Shown here: positions 14,496 to 20,315 of the stretch, one piece after another
Layout of the letters: each line of letters opens with the position of its first letter
How positions within the stretch are numbered: the first letter of the stretch is position 1
Source: Flavobacteriaceae bacterium
GTDB taxonomy: Bacteria; Bacteroidota; Bacteroidia; Flavobacteriales; Flavobacteriaceae
Assembly: GCA_016649785.1 (NCBI GenBank)
Contig: JAENXB010000023.1
Location: 1 to 20,315, forward strand
DNA: 20,315 nt
Direction of reading: 5' to 3'
Translations under genes and position numbers: made by a program
The notes under the pieces: model-generated
The model's database searches: none
Told to the model about the DNA's origin: nothing
The model's input: the letters and a program-made list of their open reading frames with translations, nothing else

Positions 14496-15167
14496 TTAGT
14501 TTATCTTTTTAATTTTTCCACCAAAAGTGGTCTTTTTATCCACCTTTTCGGGATTGCCATAAATATAAATATTACCTCCGGCATTCACGGTTGCATTTAC
14601 ATATTTTTTGGCATTAACATTGGCCATCCCACCTGCACTAATACTCACATCTATAGTATTTCCAACCAGATTTTCACCCTTAAATTTTCCCGCGGCCATC
14701 ACTTCTATTTCCTGAATTCCTGCCTTACCAATAATCCTTAAATTACCTCCGGTAGTAATATTTGCTATAAGGTTATTTACCTCAATTTGTGCTGTAATGT
14801 CCGATCCTTCCTGAACTCTAAGCCATATTAAAGGTTGTGTTATTTTTCCGCATAACTCCACCTTCGCATTTCGCCTGGCATCAATTTTTTGAAGCTGTTT
14901 GTAGTAAATAATTATAAGGGTATTGTCTTCGGTCCAAATTTGATTAAGGTCGGTATGAATATCTAAAACACCGTTTTTTACATCTATTTTAACCTTATCC
15001 CGGCTATTTCCTGTAATAACAGCCTTATTTTCTTTAGATTGTATAAAATTAACCTTTAAACCATTTGTAATTTCAGCTTCGGAAAAATTTTCCAAATCCA
15101 TTGTTATTTCCTGTGCTCCAGCCACAAAACCGCAGCTTAAAAGCAATAAAAACAGTAACTTTTTCAT
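14496..15167 (-). CDS. Head GIN (DUF2807) domain secreted protein
   Basis: 223-residue exported protein. The signal peptide MKKLLFLLLLSCGFVAGAQ (cut after about residue 18) is followed by the head-GIN/DUF2807 domain, a right-handed parallel beta-solenoid: ITNGLKVNFIQSKENKAVIT, LDIHTDLNQIW, then repeating strands such as IDARRNAKVELCGKI, LRVQEGSDITAQIEVNNL and VSISAGGMANVNAKKYVNAT. The Gly/Ala/Asn/Ile strand rhythm is typical. These proteins occur in the periplasm or on the surface of Bacteroidetes; no enzyme activity is known. The C-terminus (TTFGGKIKKIN) has no type IX sorting domain. It may be co-transcribed with the LysE-family gene, though that gene has its own -7 box. Confidence 0.85.
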   Translation of the reverse strand: MKKLLFLLLLSCGFVAGAQEITMDLENFSEAEITNGLKVNFIQSKENKAVITGNSRDKVKIDVKNGVLDIHTDLNQIWTEDNTLIIIYYKQLQKIDARRNAKVELCGKITQPLIWLRVQEGSDITAQIEVNNLIANITTGGNLRIIGKAGIQEIEVMAAGKFKGENLVGNTIDVSISAGGMANVNAKKYVNATVNAGGNIYIYGNPEKVDKKTTFGGKIKKIN

Positions 15168-15442
15168 TTTAATGATTATAATATCTCCTGTAATTAATCA
15201 GTTCATAAAATTTTGAATACCTAAAATGCCTAAAATATTGGAGGCTTCAAATTTACGAATGAAACAAAATGGTACATTTTTTAATTTGTCCATTCAAACA
15301 GCTTATTTTCCAATAAACTATGCTGTTTTGATCACTAACAGTCCACTTCTATTTTTTCTCTTAACTCAAAGTACTTCAGTCTTTAGGCAGGTTGAGTACT
15401 TATTAGCGACTATTTCCTCTTTAAAATCCAATTTAAAAAATT
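15168..15442. other. Intergenic region between rnr and the DUF2807 gene, with a hairpin
   Basis: No gene is supported; an 85-codon plus-strand open frame (15226-15483) runs into the rnr 3' end and has no promoter. AAACAGC (15296-15302) and GCTGTTT (15322-15328) enclose a second pairing TTATT/AATAA; on the minus strand this could stop rnr transcription about 115 bp after its end, although no strong U-tract follows. AAGTACT and AGTACTT (about 15367-15400) form another short stem. Confidence 0.4.
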
Positions 15443-17647
15443 CTAATCTTCCTCTACAACTTCTTTACTACCCAATAAATTAAAATCCAGATGCCTTTTT
15501 AATAAATCGGCATTTTTTACATTTATATAAACTTCATCGCCTAACTGGTACTTATTTTGGGTTTTTCTGCCAACAATGGCATACTGTTCTATGTCAAATT
15601 CATAATGATCGTCCTTGATATCCCTAAGTCGCACCATTCCTTCGCATTTATTATCAATAATTTCAACATAAATTCCCCACTCTGTAACTCCGGAAATAAC
15701 TCCTAAAAAGTCCTGTTCCTGATGATCCAGCATGAATTTTACCTGCATGTATTTTATGGAATCTCTTTCAGCATTTGTCGAAAGACTTTCCATTTCACTA
15801 CTGTGACGGCTTTTTTCTTCGTATTCATCTTCTTTTGCAGAAGGTTTTTCATCTAAATATTCCTGCAACAACCTGTGTGTCATTACATCTGGATACCGCC
15901 GGATAGGTGAAGTAAAATGTGAATAATAGTCGAATGCAAGTCCGTAATGTCCTATGTTTTTTGTGCTGTAATAAGCCTTGCTCATGGTACGGATGGTAAG
16001 CGTATCAACCAAATTTTGTTCTTTGGTTCCCTGGACTTCAGCCAATAAATTATTTAAGGAAGAGGTAACAGATTTTCTGTCCTTTAAGTCAATTTTATAA
16101 CCAAATTTTGATACAACCGTTTGTAAAGTTGCTAGTTTAGTGTCATCAGGTTCTGCATGACAGCGATAAACAAAGGTTTTCTTCGGGGATTTTTTTCCGA
16201 TAAACTCAGCAACTTTTTTATTTGCCAGGAGCATAAATTCCTCGATCAATTTATTGGCTTCTTCTGAAGTTTTAAAATAAACGCCTACGGGTTCATTTTC
16301 TTCATTCAGATTAAATTTAACCTCTACTTTATCAAAGGAAATAGCACCTTCTTTTAAGCGTCTTAACCTCATTTTCTTTGCCAACTCGTTCAAAGATGAA
16401 ACGGCAAATACAATTTCATCGCTAACAGTGTATGCTTTATCTTTAATAGAAATTTCTGCCGGGATCTCACCTTGATTTGTCTCAATAATGTGTTGGGCCT
16501 CCTCATATGCAAACCTTGAATCGGACAGAGTTACTGTTCTACCAAACCACTGGTTTATCACGTACCCTTTTCCATCGAGCTCAAAAATTGCCGAAAAGGT
16601 ATATTTTTCTTCATTTGGTCTCAGGGAACAAGCGTTGTTGGACAAAATTTCAGGAAGCATTGGTACAACGCGGTCTACAAGATATATAGAAGTAGCACGT
16701 TCATAAGCTTCATCGTCTAAAATAGTTCCGGGTTTTACATAATGTGAAACATCTGCAATATGAATTCCTATTTCAAAATTTCCGTTCTCTAATTTTTTAA
16801 AACTCAGGGCATCATCAAAATCCTTTGCATCTTTAGGATCAATAGTAAAGGTTAAAACATCGCGTAAATCCTTTCTTTTTTTTATTTCCGAATCCTGAAT
16901 GCTTGTATTTATCTGATTTGCAAAATCCTCTACCTCTTTAGGAAATTCATGCGGCAGCCCGTATTGTGCCAATATTGCATGCATTTCAGTATGATGTTCT
17001 CCCGGTTTTCCCAATACTTCTTTTATTGAGCCAAAAGGAGAATCTGCTTTTTCTGGCCATTCTTCCAAAGTAACAACCACTTTATCGCCATCCTGGGCAT
17101 CGAGCAATTTGTTTTTTTGAACAAAAATATCGGTATACATTTTTGGATCCTGAATAGCTATAAATCCAAAATTTTTCTGAAGTTGCAAAATTCCTACAAA
17201 TTCGGTGCGTTTACGCTTAATAATACGAACAACTTCCCCTTCCGATTTTCTTTTTTTGCGTTTGTTGTAAATATAAATTTCAACTTCATCCCCATCCAAA
17301 GCTTTGTTTAAAGCGTTGGCGGGAATAAATACATCATCCTCCAATTCAGGAACCACCACGTAACCAAAACCCTTGGTAGTCATATCCAAAGTACCTTGAT
17401 AGTATTCTAAATTGGCTACAATTTTAAATTTACCGGGACTCTCTTCTGAAATTTGTTTTTTAGCTGCCAGTTGGGCCAATTTTCTTATAATTTGATTGCG
17501 CGCATTAGCATCGTTCACTCCTAATTTCGAGGAAATTTCTTTATAGTTAAACGGCGTTGTAGGAGATTTTCTCAATATATCCATAATGCTCTTTGAGAGA
17601 TTACCCATATCGCCGAAATTCTTCTTCTTATCTGTCTTTTTCGTCAT
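15443..17647 (-). CDS. rnr: Ribonuclease R
   Basis: 734-residue 3'-to-5' exoribonuclease that degrades structured RNA and takes part in rRNA and mRNA quality control. Domain order: N-terminal winged-helix (about 14-78, DILRKSPTTPFNYKEISSKL), two OB/cold-shock domains (about 82-200), the RNB catalytic domain (about 255-585) and a C-terminal S1 domain (about 640-730, EQDFLGVISGVTEWGIYVEI). The catalytic pattern DPKDAKDFDDALS supplies the four Mg-binding Asp (270, 276, 278, 279). HIADVSHYVKPGTILDDEA, SLRPNEEKYTFS and the conserved FTSPIRRYPDVMTHRLL are present. Length and frame are normal for Bacteroidetes. It is the first gene left of the AT-rich region and is transcribed away from it. Confidence 0.97.
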   Translation of the reverse strand: MTKKTDKKKNFGDMGNLSKSIMDILRKSPTTPFNYKEISSKLGVNDANARNQIIRKLAQLAAKKQISEESPGKFKIVANLEYYQGTLDMTTKGFGYVVVPELEDDVFIPANALNKALDGDEVEIYIYNKRKKRKSEGEVVRIIKRKRTEFVGILQLQKNFGFIAIQDPKMYTDIFVQKNKLLDAQDGDKVVVTLEEWPEKADSPFGSIKEVLGKPGEHHTEMHAILAQYGLPHEFPKEVEDFANQINTSIQDSEIKKRKDLRDVLTFTIDPKDAKDFDDALSFKKLENGNFEIGIHIADVSHYVKPGTILDDEAYERATSIYLVDRVVPMLPEILSNNACSLRPNEEKYTFSAIFELDGKGYVINQWFGRTVTLSDSRFAYEEAQHIIETNQGEIPAEISIKDKAYTVSDEIVFAVSSLNELAKKMRLRRLKEGAISFDKVEVKFNLNEENEPVGVYFKTSEEANKLIEEFMLLANKKVAEFIGKKSPKKTFVYRCHAEPDDTKLATLQTVVSKFGYKIDLKDRKSVTSSLNNLLAEVQGTKEQNLVDTLTIRTMSKAYYSTKNIGHYGLAFDYYSHFTSPIRRYPDVMTHRLLQEYLDEKPSAKEDEYEEKSRHSSEMESLSTNAERDSIKYMQVKFMLDHQEQDFLGVISGVTEWGIYVEIIDNKCEGMVRLRDIKDDHYEFDIEQYAIVGRKTQNKYQLGDEVYINVKNADLLKRHLDFNLLGSKEVVEED

Positions 17648-17663
17648 ATTTTTAAATAAACCC

Positions 17664-17671
17664 CAAAATTA
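17664..17671 (-). promoter_or_regulatory. -7 promoter element of rnr
   Basis: TAATTTTG on the minus strand matches TAnnTTTG, 16 bp before the ATG. Confidence 0.5.
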
Positions 17672-17876
17672 CAGTTAAAATGCGACTTTAAATAAATATG
17701 CAACTAAAGTTTTGTTAAGCCTGTTTACTTGCATTAAATATAAATTTGGATTGATTAACAATAAGTTAGGATAAAAATAAATTAAAAAAAATTTTAAATT
17801 TATTAAAAAATTCTTAAATTTAGTATTGCAACTCTTCTAAAATTCCCCCTCAATTTAGAATAATAAGAGGTAAAAA

Positions 17877-18041
17877 ATGAAAAAATTATTTAAAATATGG
17901 ATCGTGTTTTTTTTAATTTTCCTTTTGGGAGTTATCGGAGTTGTTGCATCCATAAATAAAACACTCAATAAAAAAACTCTTATAGAATTCAATAATCCTA
18001 CCTATTCTGAAGTCCTTATCAATACCTCTTTCCCAGGTTAA
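17877..18041 (+). CDS. Small single-pass membrane protein, 54 aa, unrecognised
   Basis: The reading frame MKKLFKIWIVFFLIFLLGVI (residues 1-20) continues GVVASINKTLNKKTLIEFNN and ends NTSFPG. A basic N-terminus, one hydrophobic segment (about 8-26) and a short polar tail suggest an inner-membrane peptide or an uncleaved signal anchor; a signal peptide cut after VVA is an alternative. AAGAGG lies seven bases before the ATG, a good ribosome binding site for this phylum, and TAGTATTG (17821-17828) is a one-off match to the -7 consensus. I do not recognise the family. It is the only gene-like frame in the 1.16-kb AT-rich region. Confidence 0.55.
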   Translation: MKKLFKIWIVFFLIFLLGVIGVVASINKTLNKKTLIEFNNPTYSEVLINTSFPG

Positions 18042-18810
18042 TTCTTTATCATAAATATTCAATTTAAATAAATCCCTTTATTGATAATTTAAATGAATTC
18101 AAATAAATAAAATCCTTTTGAGGAATATTTTTATTCTATATATACCTGTAAATAAAAGTATTAACCCCATTTTTTTTAGAACTACACTTTTTTTTAGAAT
18201 GTATATGAACCTTATTAAAAAGGTTCTAAAAAAGAAAGGGTTAATTTTTTTAAAATATTTAAAGAAGCTCTCAATTTTTAAAATCCAATAGAGTTGTTAA
18301 CACGTATTATAATATTTACTTTTTAAAAATTTATTAAAGATTTTAAATGATTGTTATTATAGTATGTTAATTTGTAGCATAACTTTTCTCAATAAAAATA
18401 GCTTTTTTCATTGCCAACATATGAAATACAGTTGTTAACAAACCTATAAATTCTTAAACTTCTGATTTTGACCTTAATTTAAGAATCTGTTAACAGTTGT
18501 TAATAAAAAAATGTTAATACAAATGTTTAAATTTTTCTAACTTTGAGATGTTCACAATCCACTTTTTGTTGATGATAAGTTTCATAAAAGTTAGGTACTT
18601 ATAATTTGATTAATTCATTTAAAATAATCACTTGAAATTTTATTTATATTTTCCAAATTAGGTTGTTAGAAACTCATAAAAGGTTATTCACAATTAAGGG
18701 TGAATTATAACTACCTAAAAATTAATGGAATATAATTATTAATTAACCGGGCTAATAATTCTTGTTAACAAGCCATTTTTTATCTTTGTTTCAACTAAAA
18801 AACGAAAGTT
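18042..18810. other. AT-rich gene-free region, candidate replication origin (oriC)
   Basis: About 770 bp with long A/T runs and no open frame that looks coding. It holds a perfect E. coli-type DnaA box TTATTCACA (18684-18692), TGTTCACA (18549-18556) and four copies of TGTTAACA (18295-18302, 18433-18440, 18488-18495, 18763-18770), with related TTGTTAATA (18497-18505), ATGTTAATA (18511-18519) and TTGTTAGAA (18663-18671). GAACCTT/AAGGTTC (about 18207-18225) is a small hairpin, and TTTTTTTTAGAA occurs twice near 18171-18200. Genes diverge on either side. The origin call is inference from motif clustering, strand layout and the nearby parS. Confidence 0.45.
18781..18788 (+). promoter_or_regulatory. 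-7 promoter element of rpiB
   Basis: TATCTTTG matches TAnnTTTG, 22 bp before the ATG. A perfect palindrome CTTGTTAACAAG (18761-18772) lies just upstream, where a -33 TTG would fall (spacing 16), so it could also be an operator. Confidence 0.55.
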
Positions 18811-19245
18811 ATGATAATTGCAATTGGAAATGATCACGCCGGGACTCAATACAAATACGCTGTAATTGCCTTTTTGGAAAGCAAAGGAATAAAAGTGATC
18901 AACTATGGAACAGATGCTGAGGATAGTGTGGATTACCCGGATTTTGTGCATCCTGTTGCCTCTGATACGGAAGAGCAGAAGGTAGATTTTGGGATCATTA
19001 TTTGCGGTAGTGGAAATGGTGCTTCTATGACAGCTAACAAACATCAGGGAGTGCGGGCTGCTTTATGCTGGACCAAGGAAATAGCGAAGTTGGCAAGACA
19101 GCACAACAATGCCAATATTTTAAGTATTCCTGCAAGATATGTTTCCCAAGCACAGGCAATTGATATGGTAGATACATTTTTGGAAACAGGATTTGAAGGT
19201 GGGCGTCACCAAAACAGGGTAGAGAAAATCGCAGTTTGTAAATAA
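18811..19245 (+). CDS. rpiB: Ribose 5-phosphate isomerase B
   Basis: 144-residue RpiB/LacA/LacB-family enzyme that interconverts ribulose 5-phosphate and ribose 5-phosphate in the non-oxidative pentose phosphate pathway. The N-terminus MIIAIGNDHAGTQYK holds the substrate-binding Asp8-His9 pair; the catalytic-base Cys65 lies in GIIICGSGNGASMTANKHQG, matching the family CGTGxGxSxxANK block; RAALCWTKEIAKLARQHNNA and the C-terminal FEGGRHQNRV complete the fold. Length is normal. Its stop codon is followed directly (no gap) by the ATG of the cation diffusion facilitator, so the two are one transcript. Confidence 0.95.
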   Translation: MIIAIGNDHAGTQYKYAVIAFLESKGIKVINYGTDAEDSVDYPDFVHPVASDTEEQKVDFGIIICGSGNGASMTANKHQGVRAALCWTKEIAKLARQHNNANILSIPARYVSQAQAIDMVDTFLETGFEGGRHQNRVEKIAVCK

Positions 19246-20151
19246 ATGGGACATAACCACCACCATCATTCCGCTCCGGTTAGTGGAAAAAACCTTTTAA
19301 TTTCAATAATTTTAAATATTGCAATTACCCTTGCACAGGTAATAGGAGGGTTTCTAAGCGGAAGTTTAGCACTGCTTTCAGATGCGTTGCACAATTTTAG
19401 TGATGTTATTTCCCTCATTGTAAGTTATGTGGCAAATATTCTGGTTAAAAAAGATGCGTCATTAAACAGGACTTTTGGTTATAAGAGAGCTGAAATTATT
19501 GCCGCTTTTGTAAATTCATCAGCACTTATAGTCATTGGGATTTTATTGATAATTGAAGCTGTAAAACGTTTTCAAAATCCCCTGGAAATCAATTCAAATC
19601 TAGTGATATGGCTTTCTTTGGTCGCAATATTAGGGAATGGATTTAGCGTTTTGTTATTAAAAAAAGACAGTAAGGCAAATATGAACATGCGGTCTGCTTA
19701 TTTGCATTTGTTTACAGATATGATGGCATCTGTGGCTGTATTGGTAGGCGGCCTTTTAATGAAATTATACCAGGTTTTTTGGGTAGATAGCCTGCTCACT
19801 TTTGCAATTGCGGTTTATTTAATTGTGGTGGGATTTGATTTATTAAAATCTTCAACCCGTGTACTTATGCTTTTCACGCCCACAGATGTTGCTTTGGAAG
19901 ACATCGCCAGGAAAATATCCGAACTCTCTGAAATTGACAATGTGCATCACCTTCATGTGTGGCAACTTAATGAAGAAGAAACACATCTGGAAGCACATAT
20001 AGATTTTAACAACGATATTTCACTCTCCCAATTTGATATAATTATAGATCAGATAAAAGAATTGGTCCATAATGAATTTGGTATCAATCACGTGAATATT
20101 CAACCGGAATTTGGAAAATGTGAATGTAAAGACCTGATCGTTCAGGATTGA
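19246..20151 (+). CDS. Cation diffusion facilitator, zinc type (CzcD/ZitB-like)
   Basis: 301-residue inner-membrane antiporter that exports divalent metal, probably Zn2+, in exchange for protons. The N-terminus is His-rich (MGHNHHHHSA). Six transmembrane segments lie at about 16-36, 39-62, 83-104, 118-138, 155-175 and 178-200. The metal site uses H49xxxD53 in TM2 (SDALHNFSDV) and H154xxxD158 in TM5 (HLFTDMM), the pattern of Zn-selective members; Mn/Fe types have Asp in place of the first His. The cytoplasmic C-terminal domain (about 212-295) has HHLHVWQL and HLEAHIDF and ends with a CECKD cysteine pair that may also bind metal. It directly follows rpiB without spacer. Confidence 0.93.
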   Translation: MGHNHHHHSAPVSGKNLLISIILNIAITLAQVIGGFLSGSLALLSDALHNFSDVISLIVSYVANILVKKDASLNRTFGYKRAEIIAAFVNSSALIVIGILLIIEAVKRFQNPLEINSNLVIWLSLVAILGNGFSVLLLKKDSKANMNMRSAYLHLFTDMMASVAVLVGGLLMKLYQVFWVDSLLTFAIAVYLIVVGFDLLKSSTRVLMLFTPTDVALEDIARKISELSEIDNVHHLHVWQLNEEETHLEAHIDFNNDISLSQFDIIIDQIKELVHNEFGINHVNIQPEFGKCECKDLIVQD

Positions 20152-20171
20152 TTTATATTATAATCGAAAGT

Positions 20172-20315
20172 ATGGAAATCAAAATAAAAACTTTTAATAA
20201 ACTTAGTTTAGATGAATTGTACCAGGTTTTGCAATTGCGCTCTGAAGTATTTGTAGTGGAACAGGATTGTGTTTACCAGGATATAGATGGGAAAGATCAG
20301 AAAGCACTTCATGTA
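20172..20315 (+). CDS. ElaA-like GNAT N-acetyltransferase, N-terminal part
   Basis: Partial gene: 48 codons from ATG (20172) to the window edge, open throughout. It reads MEIKIKTFNKLSLDELYQVL, then QLRSEVFVVEQDCVYQDIDG, and ends DQKALHV. The pattern LR-x-VFVVEQ-x-CxYQDIDG-D is the N-terminus of the ElaA subgroup of GNAT acetyltransferases, whose substrate is not known. The acetyl-CoA site lies beyond the edge. It starts 20 bp after the cation diffusion facilitator and is probably the third gene of the rpiB operon. Confidence 0.85.
   Translation, partial: MEIKIKTFNKLSLDELYQVLQLRSEVFVVEQDCVYQDIDGKDQKALHV

Noticed and set aside
15226..15483. 85-aa plus-strand open frame
   Set aside because: Overlaps the rnr 3' end, has no promoter or ribosome binding site and an atypical composition.
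20087..20102. Second parS-like site around TCACGTGAA in the cation diffusion facilitator gene
   Set aside because: Only the inner nine bases match; the flanks break the palindrome, and the bases are explained by the codons of a conserved stretch.
1..20315. CRISPR array, complete insertion sequence or rRNA genes
   Set aside because: No regularly spaced repeats, no transposase reading frame and no rRNA signature were seen.

Overview
The window looks like a chromosomal segment from a marine-type member of the Flavobacteriaceae (Bacteroidota). Gene content (DUF4175, PorT-like barrel, head-GIN/DUF2807, YtxH/holin/DUF6327 trio, both GluRS and GlnRS), low GC, and repeated TAnnTTTG -7 promoter elements a short distance before start codons all fit. 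No taxon can be proven from this sequence alone.

Layout, left to right. Positions 1-4485 are a minus-strand block: a large DUF4175 membrane/coiled-coil protein, ybeY (rRNA maturation) and the start of mnmG (tRNA modification; runs off the left edge). The last codons of ybeY carry a perfect 18-bp palindrome that matches the ParB-binding site parS. Positions 4616-6733 are an accessory island framed by two perfect 17-bp direct repeats. It holds a frameshifted C-terminal RHS remnant, an ORF6N-domain gene with a near-perfect palindrome upstream of its promoter, an unrecognised 88-aa gene with a textbook Bacteroidetes promoter, a tRNA-Phe-like fragment and a broken regulator-like reading frame. Positions 6763-17647 are a conserved housekeeping stretch: gltX, a PorT-family barrel, an SPFH/stomatin protein, the YtxH-holin-DUF6327 envelope/stress operon, glnS, folB, tRNA-Cys with its terminator, a LysE-family exporter, a head-GIN surface protein and rnr (RNase R).

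Positions 17648-18810 are about 1.16 kb of very AT-rich DNA containing only one 54-aa membrane peptide gene, with four copies of TGTTAACA, one TGTTCACA and a perfect TTATNCACA DnaA box. Genes diverge from it: most to the left are on the minus strand, all to the right (rpiB, a Zn-type cation diffusion facilitator, an ElaA-like acetyltransferase cut by the right edge) are on the plus strand. With parS 17 kb away and mnmG (gidA) nearby, this is a reasonable candidate for the replication origin. That is an inference and not shown by the sequence alone.

The most interesting items are the parS site embedded in ybeY, the candidate origin, the direct-repeat-bounded island with its tRNA-Phe fragment, the ORF6N operator-like palindrome, and two small unrecognised genes.
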